Assembly (NCBI GenBank): GCA_046728075.1
Contig: JBKPDV010000045.1
Location: 1-9,012, forward strand
Length of the DNA stretch: 9,012 nt
Origin: JBKPDV01 sp046728075
GTDB lineage: Bacteria > Acidobacteriota > Thermoanaerobaculia > UBA5066 > Gp7-AA6
Direction of reading: 5' to 3'
The notes below the pieces were generated by a model that saw only the letters and a list, made by a program, of their open reading frames with translations, was not told where the DNA came from and made no database searches. Of the stretch, positions 1 to 5,670 are shown piece by piece. The translations under genes and the position numbers were made by a program. Numbering within the stretch: the stretch's first letter is position 1; every line of letters begins with the position of its first letter.

Positions 1-72
1 AACCAACTGAACTACGACCCCGCGGTCGAGGAACGGCGAATGATACAGGAAGAGCTCTCGGCTGTCAGCTGA
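1..72 (+). CDS. C-terminal end of an unidentified protein (partial)
   Basis: A frame open from the first base runs 23 codons to TGA at 70-72, ending in the residues EELSAVS. The composition (Asn-Tyr-Asp-Pro, then an acidic-basic amphipathic stretch) looks like a real C-terminal helix and not a chance frame, but too little remains to name a family. The gene starts upstream of the window. It meets the minus-strand small protein tail-to-tail with only 9 bp between the two stop codons, and no terminator hairpin fits in that gap. Reality as coding sequence is likely; function is unknown. Confidence 0.55.
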   Translation, partial: NQLNYDPAVEERRMIQEELSAVS

Positions 73-81
73 GAGGAAGAA

Positions 82-372
82 TCACGGCCGTCGCTTCTTC
101 GGGTTCGACTTGAGGTCGACGACGCGGGGTGCCTTGGCGGGCCTTGCCGCCGCCGCGGACTTCTCGACCAGCTTGGTGAGATTGGCCGCGATCCGCTCGT
201 AGCCTCCGCCGCTCTTGCCCAGCTGTTGCGCCGGGGGCGCTTCGTGCTTGCCGAGAACCCATTCCAGCGCGTAGATCGAGGCCGCGCCCTCTCCGATCCA
301 GAAACCCGAGAGGTTCTTGACGCGCTCGCGCAGAGCAGAGACTTCGGACTTGATCTCGCGGTCGTTCTTCAT
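82..372 (-). CDS. Small basic-tailed protein of unknown function (96 aa)
   Basis: I do not recognise the family. The start chosen is ATG at 372-370, because a purine-rich GAGGGG lies about 9 bases upstream on the minus strand. The in-frame ATG 15 codons earlier would overlap a good -10 box and lacks a ribosome site. Residues about 1-22 are charged and heptad-like (EIKSEVSALRERVKNL), suggesting a short coiled coil. A central Gly/Ala/Trp stretch (FWIGEGAASIYALEWVLG, about 24-41) could pack as a hydrophobic helix. The last 20 or so residues are Lys/Arg/Pro-rich (ending NPKKRRP), a basic tail that might contact nucleic acid or acidic surfaces. There is no signal peptide. It lies 72 bp downstream of the alpha/beta hydrolase on the same strand, so the two may be co-transcribed, though it appears to have its own -10 box. 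Confidence 0.6.
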   Translation of the reverse strand: MKNDREIKSEVSALRERVKNLSGFWIGEGAASIYALEWVLGKHEAPPAQQLGKSGGGYERIAANLTKLVEKSAAAARPAKAPRVVDLKSNPKKRRP

Positions 373-397
373 AATGGAGAGCCCCTCAAAGCGCCGC

Positions 398-403
398 ATT
401 GTA
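398..403 (-). promoter_or_regulatory. Candidate -10 box for the small basic-tailed protein
   Basis: Read on the minus strand this is TACAAT, five of six matches to TATAAT, 25 bases upstream of the ATG at 372. The implied transcript start near 391 gives a leader of about 19 bases containing the GAGGGG ribosome site. No good -35 hexamer is seen at 16-18 bp, so this is a weak call resting on one hexamer and its position. Confidence 0.3.
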
Positions 404-444
404 GCGGCTGCGAGCATCCTGCCGGAAAAGACGGACCGGGCTCC

Positions 445-1392
445 TCAGTGCGTTGCGAGCGCGATGGCGGACGACGGTTCGAGCGTCCGCGGCTGCTGCA
501 GCGTCTCTTTGTTTGTCCTCGCCAGGAACTCGACGGCGCGAGCGATGACGGCGGCGTCGCGAAGGATTTTGTGGTGACCGAGACCGCGGGTCATCACGAG
601 CTCCCCCCGAGGCCAGGCGCTCACGATGGCCTGACCCTCCGCCAGCGGCACCTTGAAGTCACCCCGGTCGTGGAAGACCAGGAGCGACGTGGAAAGGGAT
701 CGGACCCAATCGACGATCTTCAGCTCCGACCAGCGCAGGTTGTAGCGCTGGAGATATCTCCCTTTCATGAGCTCGCACTCCGCTTCCGAAAGGCGAAGCA
801 TCCGGGCGAATCGAGTGGAGAGCCTCTCGGGGTCCGCCGCGGGAGACAGGAACACGGCGCGATTCAGAGGGAGACCTTCGCGCAAGGCGATCGCGGTCGC
901 CGTGGCTCCGAGACAGTGAGCGACCACTCCGTAAAGCGGCCCGACCCGCTCCGCAATCCGGACGACGGCAAGCGTGAAGTCCGGCAGCGAGACCCGCCCG
1001 CCGGAGGATTCCCCGTGCCCCGGCGCGTCGAAGGCGACGACTCGGAACCCGGCCCGCGTCAGCGGATCGACGTAGCGAGTCAGCCGGCCGGCGTGGCCGC
1101 CCCAGCCATGGGCCAGCAGGATCGTCCGCCCTTCTCCCCAGGACCAGGTCGCGATTCGGCCTCTGGGTCCTTCGAGGTTTCTGCGTTTGCCCCGCGCAAG
1201 GACGGCCTGCTCCCGCGGCCTCGGCGGACAAGGCGGAGGGGTCCGGAAGAGCCACTCGGCCCATCGCGCGGAGAGAGCCGGAGAGATGCGCGAGAGCAGC
1301 GAGCAGCTTCCGCGGGACGCCTCGATCCAGAATTGAGTCGGGTCGCGTCGGAGGAGGCGGGGGATCGCGGGACGCCGATAGGCGGCACTCAC
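445..1392 (-). CDS. Alpha/beta-fold hydrolase with a cysteine in the nucleophile position
   Basis: This is a cytoplasmic alpha/beta hydrolase of unknown substrate, 315 aa from the GTG at 1392. Landmarks in order: oxyanion-hole strand LLAHGWGGHAG (about 93-103), FDAPGHGES (121-129), nucleophile elbow VVAHCLGA (156-163), acid in HDRGD (Asp245), and base in GLGHH (His273). The elbow normally reads G/A-H-S-x-G; here codon TGT at 915-913 gives Cys160. The family N-terminus (LLSRISPALSARWAE) starts about 32 residues in. I chose GTG 1392 because the 40 codons upstream, back to an ATG at 1512, are Pro/Arg/Ser-rich and non-conserved in look, and would run into the promoter of the divergent gene. GAGGAG lies very close to the GTG, so the start remains uncertain. 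Related enzymes are esterases or lipases; with Cys it may be a thiol hydrolase, an acyl-carrier intermediate, or weakened. Confidence 0.82.
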   Translation of the reverse strand: MSAAYRRPAIPRLLRRDPTQFWIEASRGSCSLLSRISPALSARWAEWLFRTPPPCPPRPREQAVLARGKRRNLEGPRGRIATWSWGEGRTILLAHGWGGHAGRLTRYVDPLTRAGFRVVAFDAPGHGESSGGRVSLPDFTLAVVRIAERVGPLYGVVAHCLGATATAIALREGLPLNRAVFLSPAADPERLSTRFARMLRLSEAECELMKGRYLQRYNLRWSELKIVDWVRSLSTSLLVFHDRGDFKVPLAEGQAIVSAWPRGELVMTRGLGHHKILRDAAVIARAVEFLARTNKETLQQPRTLEPSSAIALATH

Positions 1393-1514
1393 GCTCCTCT
1401 GCCTTGCGAGAGCCGCGCCAAGTCTGCCCTCGTCGGTCGGCGAAGCTCCCGTTCGAAGCGAGTCCCGGGAGGGATGAGTCCGGGGGAGTGAACCTGTCCC
1501 CGGGGGCGCCAACC

Positions 1515-1520
1515 TATACT
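1515..1520 (+). promoter_or_regulatory. -10 box of the two-segment membrane protein
   Basis: TATACT, five of six matches to the -10 consensus, ends nine bases before the ATG at 1530. Transcription starting about seven bases below it would give an mRNA with a leader of only a few bases, and no Shine-Dalgarno is present before this ATG. No convincing -35 is seen about 17 bp upstream. The pattern fits leaderless or near-leaderless expression. Confidence 0.45.
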
Positions 1521-1529
1521 GGCTTGCGG

Positions 1530-2051
1530 ATGACTCTTCTGAAGATCCTCGTCGTGCTGGGCTTCACCGTCGTGATCGCTCTCCTCGTCGGGTTGCTGCT
1601 CTTCGAGGCGCCCCTCGAGTACGGGCTGGACTGCAATCGCTCGGCCGGAATCTGCACTTTTTCGCAACGGCTGCTGATCCGTTCGAAGACAGGGCAGGCC
1701 AGAATCGACTCGCTCCGCCAGGCCGAAGTCCGGGTGGGCCGGGTGCGCCGGGGAAGCCCGCGGATCATGATCTGGGTTACGTCGAACGGCGCCGGTCCCG
1801 ACTGGTTTTTCGCCGACTACTCCTCGCGGGCCGAGGCCGAGGCCGATACAAGCAAAATCAACAGCTTCCTTCAGGACCCCTCCGACGGGCGCCTCCTGGT
1901 CACGCGGAGCGTGAAGGGCATTTACTTGCTCGCCTGGATTCTGATTCCCGTCGTTGCGGGCTTGATTGTCGCGCTGGCGGCCCTTCTCCTTTCCAGGACG
2001 CGGGCCCGCTCAGACCGCGAAGGCAAGCAGGGGAACCAGGTTCGGGGCTGA
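1530..2051 (+). CDS. Two-membrane-segment protein with an external domain bearing a Cys pair
   Basis: 173 aa. A hydrophobic helix at residues about 4-25 and a second at about 131-154 flank a soluble region of about 105 residues. The C-terminal tail (SRTRARSDREGK) is strongly basic, so both ends should lie in the cytoplasm and the middle domain outside. That domain begins LDCNRSAGICTF, with Cys35 and Cys42 placed to form a disulfide, and ends with INSFL (about 110-114). From memory, C-x-R-x(3-4)-C near the start and I-N-x-F-L near the end recur in a widespread unnamed family of bacterial membrane proteins. I cannot assign a function. Start ATG 1530 is chosen because everything upstream in frame is low-complexity and the TATACT box sits just before it. 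It is transcribed divergently from the hydrolase. Confidence 0.75.
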   Translation: MTLLKILVVLGFTVVIALLVGLLLFEAPLEYGLDCNRSAGICTFSQRLLIRSKTGQARIDSLRQAEVRVGRVRRGSPRIMIWVTSNGAGPDWFFADYSSRAEAEADTSKINSFLQDPSDGRLLVTRSVKGIYLLAWILIPVVAGLIVALAALLLSRTRARSDREGKQGNQVRG

Positions 2052-2052
2052 G

Positions 2053-2067
2053 CCCTTTCGAAAAGGG
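2053..2067 (+). terminator. Small stem-loop after the membrane-protein stop codon
   Basis: CCCTTT (2053-2058) pairs perfectly with AAAGGG (2062-2067) around a three-base loop, one base after the stop codon. There is no T-run after it, so it would be a weak or Rho-assisted terminator or an RNA-protecting hairpin. Confidence 0.3.
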
Positions 2068-2123
2068 TCCGGCGCCTCTCTCAGCCGACCGACAGGCCTC
2101 GTCAGGCCGGAAGAGCGGCCGAT

Positions 2124-2129
2124 TACTAT
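2124..2129 (+). promoter_or_regulatory. Possible -10 box upstream of the structured leader
   Basis: TACTAT matches the -10 consensus at the key T1, A2, A5 and T6 positions. It sits in the only AT-rich stretch of the gap, and the leader hairpins begin just after the expected transcript start (about 2135). No good -35 is visible, so the call is tentative. Confidence 0.25.
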
Positions 2130-2134
2130 TTTCG

Positions 2135-2190
2135 TCCTCCACAGGGAGGGCTGTGCGAGGAAAGGCTTGCGGATCAGCCAGATAGGAGGA
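2135..2190 (+). promoter_or_regulatory. Structured leader with alternative Shine-Dalgarno pairing
   Basis: Hairpin 1: CCTCC (2136-2140) with GGAGG (2145-2149), four-base loop. Hairpin 2: GGCTG (2149-2153) with CAGCC (2175-2179), enclosing GCGAG (2155-2159) with CTTGC (2166-2170) and a GAAAGG loop. It is followed by AGGAGG, a near-perfect Shine-Dalgarno, five bases before the ATG at 2195. TCCTCC (2135-2140) can also pair perfectly with GGAGGA (2185-2190), which would hide that ribosome site. The choice between local and distant pairing is what a cis-regulatory leader would use. I do not match it to any known riboswitch class, and no ligand or regulator is implied by the neighbours. Confidence 0.35.
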
Positions 2191-2194
2191 TTTG

Positions 2195-2239
2195 ATGTCT
2201 GGCCTGAGGATTGCCCCTCTCACTGCCGTTCCGGTATGA
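2195..2239 (+). CDS. 14-codon reading frame with a strong ribosome site (possible leader peptide)
   Basis: ATG at 2195 through TGA at 2237-2239 encodes MSGLRIAPLTAVPV. The strongest Shine-Dalgarno in the window (AGGAGG, 2184-2189) is placed five bases upstream, which argues that ribosomes load here. The peptide has no run of a single amino acid that would suggest attenuation. It ends 28 bases before the first plausible start of the following gene, which has a poor ribosome site, so translation of the short frame could couple to that gene. Alternatively, this is the true start of the downstream gene and a frameshift, natural or in the assembly, separates them. Confidence 0.3.
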   Translation: MSGLRIAPLTAVPV

Positions 2240-2267
2240 AGACGCCCCGCGGCCAGCGCCGTGGAGG

Positions 2268-2615
2268 ATGGAGACGACAAAGATGTCGGCATCGGCCGCC
2301 AGAGAACGCAAGGAGTACGGGGTCTCGATCGATCGAGAGACGCTCAAGGCCTGGGAACTCGCCGGTACGGCCTACTCCGTTCAGCTGATCGGCGAGATCG
2401 ACAAGCGCTGGCTGTCGGCCTATCGCTCGATCCGATCCGATTCGGCCGGCTTTTCCCGATTCCACCTGGACTCAACGAGCAGAATGGTGGTTTTCTCCTG
2501 TCGCAGCGGCGATACCGCCTCCGACGTTGCTTCCGTCCTCGGAACGCTCGATTCGCTCCTGAGGCTCTCGAACCTCTACGCTTCCGGCGCAAACGGGTTC
2601 ATGGAGATCGACTAG
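2268..2615 (+). CDS. Small soluble protein of unknown function
   Basis: 115 aa from ATG 2268; an ATG at 2283 (110 aa, TGGAG nine bases upstream) is equally possible, since the GGAGG before 2268 directly abuts the ATG. No family is recognised. There is no signal peptide or membrane segment. Visible features: an amphipathic helix-like stretch with ETLKAWELAG, then DKRWLSAYRSI (about 50-60), a strand-like MVVFSC (about 76-81), a helix SDVASVLGTLDSLLRL (about 87-102), and an acidic end MEID. The mix of alternating strands and helices suggests a compact alpha/beta domain. It sits behind the structured leader at 2135-2190. Frames on either side are open too, but they are Arg/Pro-rich and non-protein-like, so this is the best coding frame. 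Confidence 0.55.
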   Translation: METTKMSASAARERKEYGVSIDRETLKAWELAGTAYSVQLIGEIDKRWLSAYRSIRSDSAGFSRFHLDSTSRMVVFSCRSGDTASDVASVLGTLDSLLRLSNLYASGANGFMEID

Positions 2616-2635
2616 CACGTCGCTTCCGCTTACTC

Positions 2636-2702
2636 GGGCCCTGCGCCTTTCGGCGCACCGGCTCGCGGCTCGCCCAAAGGGGCTCGACCGCGAGCCTGGT
2701 CC
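2636..2702. other. Possible three-way-junction RNA fold
   Basis: GGGCC (2636-2640) pairs with GGTCC (2698-2702) through one G-U wobble and encloses two perfect hairpins. These are TGCGCC (2642-2647) with GGCGCA (2652-2657) on a TTTC tetraloop, and GGCTCGCGG (2660-2668) with CCGCGAGCC (2688-2696) with a further GCCC/GGGC pairing inside. It lies 20 bp past the stop of the small protein. Nothing shows that it is transcribed as a separate RNA. It may be 3' structure, Rho-type termination or a repetitive palindromic element. Confidence 0.35.
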
Positions 2703-2720
2703 CTCGGGCGCTCACGCTCC

Positions 2721-2785
2721 CGCGGCGCGCGCCTCCTCCCCTCTGGGAGACTTCGCGCGCCGCGACCCGGACTGTTACCGGGTCG
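2721..2785. other. Two strong abutting stem-loops in the convergent gap
   Basis: CGCGGCGCGCG (2721-2731) pairs perfectly over 11 bp with 2754-2764 and contains an inner CTCCC/GGGAG hairpin (2736-2740 with 2745-2749). Overlapping its end by two bases, CGACCCGG (2763-2770) pairs with CCGGGTCG (2778-2785) around a seven-base loop. Neither is followed by a T-run on either strand. They may stop or protect the transcript of the + strand gene. Confidence 0.4.
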
Positions 2786-2812
2786 GCGAACTCGAAGGCC
2801 CTGGCCATTAGC

Positions 2813-2863
2813 AAAAAAGCTCGGATCGGGCTCCGGCGGCAGCGCCGGTTTCCGATCCGAGCT
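2813..2863 (-). terminator. Rho-independent terminator of the htrA-like gene
   Basis: On the minus strand, 24 bp past the htrA stop codon, a perfect 12-bp stem (AGCTCGGATCGG, 2818-2829, with its complement at 2852-2863) encloses a 3x3 internal loop and a second 6-bp stem, CCGGCG/CGCCGG (2833-2838 with 2843-2848), with a GCAG loop. It is followed in the transcript by six U (A-run at 2813-2818). This is a textbook terminator for minus-strand transcription. On the + strand no T-run follows, so it is probably one-directional. Confidence 0.9.
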
Positions 2864-2886
2864 CGAGCTTGAAACTGAAGTCTTTG

Positions 2887-4398
2887 CTACTCGGGCTTGA
2901 TGACGACGTAGCGGGAGATTTCCTGCTGGCCGAAACGGCGGACGTAGAGCCGGATGTACTCCCCCTTCTTCACCTTCTCCAGCTCCGAGCGGAACTGGGA
3001 GACCGAGGAAACCTGGGCTCCGTTGATCTCCGTGATGACGTCCCCTTCGGCCAGGCCCTCCTCGGCGGCCGGTGACGTCGGGTTCACGCTCTCGATGACG
3101 ATTCCCGAAACTCCCGACGGGATGTTGAGCTCCCGGCGGATGTCCGCCGTCAGGTTGGTCGCCGCAACTCCCAGGCGGCCCTGGGCCGTGCCTTTCGAGG
3201 CGGTTTTCTCGTTGTCATCGCTCGCAGTCGGCTCTCGCTCCGTCAACGTCGCCGTGATTGTTCGCGGCTTCCCGTCCCGCAGGACCGTCAGTTTGACCTT
3301 TGTTCCGGGCGCCTTGGCGGAAACGTAGTCGATCAGGTCCCGAGTCTCTTTGACCTCGGCATCGTCCACGCGCACGATCGTGTCTCCGTGCTCGATTCCG
3401 GCTTTCCCGGCTGGCCCATCGGAATCCACGGACTCGACGAACGCCCCGTTCATGGAAGGCAGGTGGAAGGCCTGCATGTGATCCTGATCGACCGGACCGA
3501 TCCGCACGCCGAGCATGCTGCGGGTGACCTTGCCCTTGGTCTTCAACTGCGGCAGGATCGCCCGCGCGGTGTTGATGGGAATCGCGAATCCGATGTTCTG
3601 GGCCGGTTGAATCATCGCGGTGTTGATGCCGACAACCTCTCCCGCCGTATTGACGAGTGGTCCTCCGGAGTTGCCGAAGTTGATCGCCGCGTCGGTCTGA
3701 AGGAAGTTCTCGAAGCTTCTCGTGTTCGGGTCTCCGGAGAGCCCGGCGCGTCCCTTGCCCGAGACGACGCCGACCGTCACTGTTCCTTCAAAGTTGAGCG
3801 GGTTCCCGATGGCCATGACCCATTCGCCCACCCGCAGCCTCGAGGAGTCCCCGAGGTTCAAAGCGGGAAGATTGTGCTTGGAATCGATCTTGATCAAGGC
3901 CACGTCGGTGGCCGGATCCGTCCCGAGGACGTGGGCGGTCAAAATCTCCCCGTCCCGCAGCTTGACCGAAATCTTCTGGGCGCCGGAGACGACATGGTTG
4001 TTGGTGAGAATCTCGCCATCGGACGAAACGATGAAACCGGAGCCTCCGGCAATCTGAGAACGCTGCTGGGGCTGGCCCCGCCGCGGTCCGAAGAAAAACT
4101 CGAACGGGTCGCCCTGGCCGAAGGGCGAATTTCCGCGCCCCGAAGTCTGGACGATCTCGCGGGAGGTGATCGCGACGACCGAGTTCAAGACATTGTCAGC
4201 GACGTCGGGGAACGAGGGAAGCGCGAGCCCCCTCACTGCGGGCGCGGGCGCGGTTGCCGCCGCCGAGGTCGAGACCGGCGCCGGTGTCTTGGCGGCGCTG
4301 ATCGTGGGGGTGATGTGAAGCGATCCAGTCAGGATCATGCCGAACGCGGCAGCGGCGACCACGGTCGCGATCCCGACGGAGAGTCTGAAAGACCTCAT
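2887..4398 (-). CDS. degP: Periplasmic serine protease, HtrA/DegP/DegQ family
   Basis: 503 aa. A membrane-anchored or secreted protease/chaperone for misfolded envelope proteins. Order of parts: N-terminal hydrophobic segment (about 7-26) as signal peptide or anchor; Ala/Pro/Thr-rich linker (about 27-58); trypsin-like domain (about 60-280); PDZ1 (about 295-385); acidic linker (EPTASDDNEK); PDZ2 (about 407-495). The catalytic triad is intact: His135 in LTNNHVV, Asp165 in ATDVALIK, Ser244 in GNSGGPL. The insert with FGQGDPFEFFFGP (about 93-105) is the Phe-rich loop typical of the family. Two PDZ domains and about 500 aa fit DegP/DegQ, not single-PDZ DegS. ATG 4398 is chosen because the signal segment starts right there and AAAGGA lies about 10 bases upstream; an ATG 41 codons earlier would push the signal segment inward. 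A possible ECF-type promoter lies upstream and a strong terminator follows. Confidence 0.96.
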   Translation of the reverse strand: MRSFRLSVGIATVVAAAAFGMILTGSLHITPTISAAKTPAPVSTSAAATAPAPAVRGLALPSFPDVADNVLNSVVAITSREIVQTSGRGNSPFGQGDPFEFFFGPRRGQPQQRSQIAGGSGFIVSSDGEILTNNHVVSGAQKISVKLRDGEILTAHVLGTDPATDVALIKIDSKHNLPALNLGDSSRLRVGEWVMAIGNPLNFEGTVTVGVVSGKGRAGLSGDPNTRSFENFLQTDAAINFGNSGGPLVNTAGEVVGINTAMIQPAQNIGFAIPINTARAILPQLKTKGKVTRSMLGVRIGPVDQDHMQAFHLPSMNGAFVESVDSDGPAGKAGIEHGDTIVRVDDAEVKETRDLIDYVSAKAPGTKVKLTVLRDGKPRTITATLTEREPTASDDNEKTASKGTAQGRLGVAATNLTADIRRELNIPSGVSGIVIESVNPTSPAAEEGLAEGDVITEINGAQVSSVSQFRSELEKVKKGEYIRLYVRRFGQQEISRYVVIKPE

Positions 4399-4649
4399 GG
4401 GTTCTGGATTCCTTTCCGGGCCGTCTTTCTGACGCCCAACGACCTGCCCGAGCCGATGTTCCGGGGTGGAGACCCGTTTCCCGGGGGCGGTCCGGTTGCT
4501 GGTAACGTTCAAACCCGGCAACTGATTCCGGGATAAACGACTTGAGTGCCGCCGGACGAAAAAAAAGTGAACGGGTCTCGGCTGCCGCCGGCGATCGGGA
4601 CGCGCCGAACCGGCCGTTCCGGCGGCTGCGTACTGAAGGGGAGGCCGTA
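4399..4649. other. Divergent regulatory region between htrA and the quinone oxidoreductase
   Basis: 251 bp with no convincing gene. It must hold promoters for both directions. Visible items: the GGAAT-18-GTT pair read on the minus strand, a CCCGG/CCGGG short hairpin (4514-4518 with 4527-4531) overlapping it, and a run of eight A at 4559-4566. No clear TTGACA/TATAAT pair is seen for the + strand gene. Confidence 0.5.
4504..4529 (-). promoter_or_regulatory. Candidate ECF sigma-factor promoter for the htrA-like gene
   Basis: On the minus strand GGAAT (4529-4525) is followed after exactly 18 bases by GTT (4506-4504). This matches the GGAAY-N18-GTT form used by several ECF sigma factors of the SigR/SigH/SigE type. 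It would leave a leader of about 100 bases before the ATG at 4398. HtrA genes are commonly under envelope-stress ECF control, which makes the placement sensible, but eight matched bases can occur by chance. Confidence 0.35.
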
Positions 4650-5618
4650 ATGAAAGCGATTCGAGTCCATGCTCCCGGGGGACCTGAAGCCTTGAAGCTG
4701 GAGGAAGTGCCGCGCCCCGTTCCGAAGGAGGGCGAGGCGCTCGTACGCATCGAGGCAGCCGGCGTCAACTACATCGACTGCTACATGAGAACAGGGCAGT
4801 ACAAGATGTCTCTTCCCGGCACCGTCGGTCTGGAGGCGGCCGGAACCGTGGAGTCGGTCGGGCCGGGGGTGACGAGCGTCAAGGCCGGCGACCGAGTCGC
4901 CTATGCCAGTGTGCCGGGAGCTTACGCGGAGTATGCCGTGGTGCCTGCGGACCGGCTCGTCCACCTCCCCGACGGTTTGGACGCGCGGCAGGGCGCCGCG
5001 GCAATGCTCCAGGGGATGACGGCCCACTACCTGACCCACTCGACGTATCCGTTGCGGCCGGGTGATTCGTGCCTCGTGCAGGCGGCCGCGGGAGGGGTGG
5101 GGCTCCTGCTCTGCCAGATCGCGAAGAAACGCGGGGCCCGGGTCTTCGGAACCGTCTCGACGGAGGAAAAAGCGAAGCGGGCTCGCGAGGCTGGGGCCGA
5201 CGAGGTCATTCTCTACACGAAGACGGATTTTGCCGCGGAAGTCCGGCGAGCGACCGGGGGACGCGGCGTTCAAGTCGTCTATGAATCGGTCGGCAAAACC
5301 ACCTTCGACAAGAGCCTCGATTCGCTGGCGAGGCGGGGTCTCCTGGCGCTGTTCGGGCAGTCGAGCGGGCCCGTGCCTCCGATGGACCCCCAGGTCCTGA
5401 ATCAAAAGGGATCGCTCTTCCTGACCCGGCCGACGCTTGTCCACCACATTGAAAAGCGCGAAGAGCTTCTCGAGCGCGCCGGCGCGATTCTCGGCTGGGT
5501 CCGGGACGGGAGCCTGAAACTCACGATCGACCGCGAGCTGCCTCTTGCCCAGGCCGCCGAGGCGCACCGGCTGCTCGAATCCCGGGCGACGTCCGGGAAA
5601 CTTCTGCTGATTCCATGA
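4650..5618 (+). CDS. qor: NAD(P)H:quinone oxidoreductase, zinc-free medium-chain dehydrogenase family
   Basis: 322 aa, the usual length for Qor. It reduces quinones or other alpha,beta-unsaturated carbonyls with NAD(P)H in the cytoplasm. GroES-like N-terminal part: VNYIDCYMRTGQY (about 39-51), GLEAAGTVESVG (60-71), GDRVAY (80-85). QGMTAHYL (121-128) is the conserved hinge. Rossmann part: VQAAAGGVGLLLCQ (143-156) with the AxxGxxG loop, then GTVSTEEKA (167-175), where Ser and Lys after the second strand suggest NADPH over NADH. There is no catalytic zinc set (no GHE plus Cys/Asp pattern). ATG 4650 is preceded by GAAGGGGAGG with five-base spacing, one of the clearest ribosome sites here. It is divergent from htrA; a pirin follows 110 bp downstream. 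The exact substrate is not determinable, and crotonyl-CoA-reductase-like or zeta-crystallin-like relatives are alternatives. Confidence 0.93.
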   Translation: MKAIRVHAPGGPEALKLEEVPRPVPKEGEALVRIEAAGVNYIDCYMRTGQYKMSLPGTVGLEAAGTVESVGPGVTSVKAGDRVAYASVPGAYAEYAVVPADRLVHLPDGLDARQGAAAMLQGMTAHYLTHSTYPLRPGDSCLVQAAAGGVGLLLCQIAKKRGARVFGTVSTEEKAKRAREAGADEVILYTKTDFAAEVRRATGGRGVQVVYESVGKTTFDKSLDSLARRGLLALFGQSSGPVPPMDPQVLNQKGSLFLTRPTLVHHIEKREELLERAGAILGWVRDGSLKLTIDRELPLAQAAEAHRLLESRATSGKLLLIP

Positions 5619-5625
5619 GAAGGGC

Positions 5626-5657
5626 GGACGCCGGGACGCGGGGACGCGGAGACGCGG
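5626..5657 (+). repeat. Four tandem 8-bp units, GGACGCGG type
   Basis: Units are GGACGCCG, GGACGCGG, GGACGCGG and AGACGCGG, back to back, beginning seven bases after the oxidoreductase stop. One base per unit differs in the outer copies. The unit closely resembles the GGACGGGG octamer found at 7489-7520. Confidence 0.85.
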
Positions 5658-5670
5658 GGAGGGGAGAGTG

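Noticed and set aside
226..1491. Long + strand open frame of about 420 codons opposite the alpha/beta hydrolase
   Set aside because: Arg/Pro/Gly-rich with no motif or fold signature; it is the antisense shadow of a gene with a complete set of catalytic motifs.
1393..1512. N-terminal extension of the alpha/beta hydrolase back to ATG 1512
   Set aside because: The extra 40 residues are low-complexity Pro/Ser/Arg/Gly, lack a ribosome site and overlap the divergent promoter region.
2155..2170. GAGGAAAG string resembling the conserved core of RNase P RNA
   Set aside because: None of the other conserved RNase P segments is present and the gap is far too short.
2236..2388. Frame beginning at the ATGA overlap with the 14-codon reading frame
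   Set aside because: It encodes an Arg/Pro-rich shadow of the adjacent gene with no protein-like character.
2763..2785. tRNA-like arm (stem with seven-base loop ACTGTTA)
   Set aside because: The stem is eight bp, no T-arm or acceptor stem can be built around it on either strand, and the loop lacks the usual anticodon-flanking bases.
3388..4536. Long + strand open frame opposite htrA
   Set aside because: Composition is Arg/Asp/Gly-rich and repetitive, as expected opposite a GC-rich gene; the minus-strand frame is an unmistakable HtrA protease.
4509..5567. Minus-strand open frame of about 350 codons opposite the quinone oxidoreductase
   Set aside because: No ribosome site or family pattern; the + strand frame is a full-length Qor.
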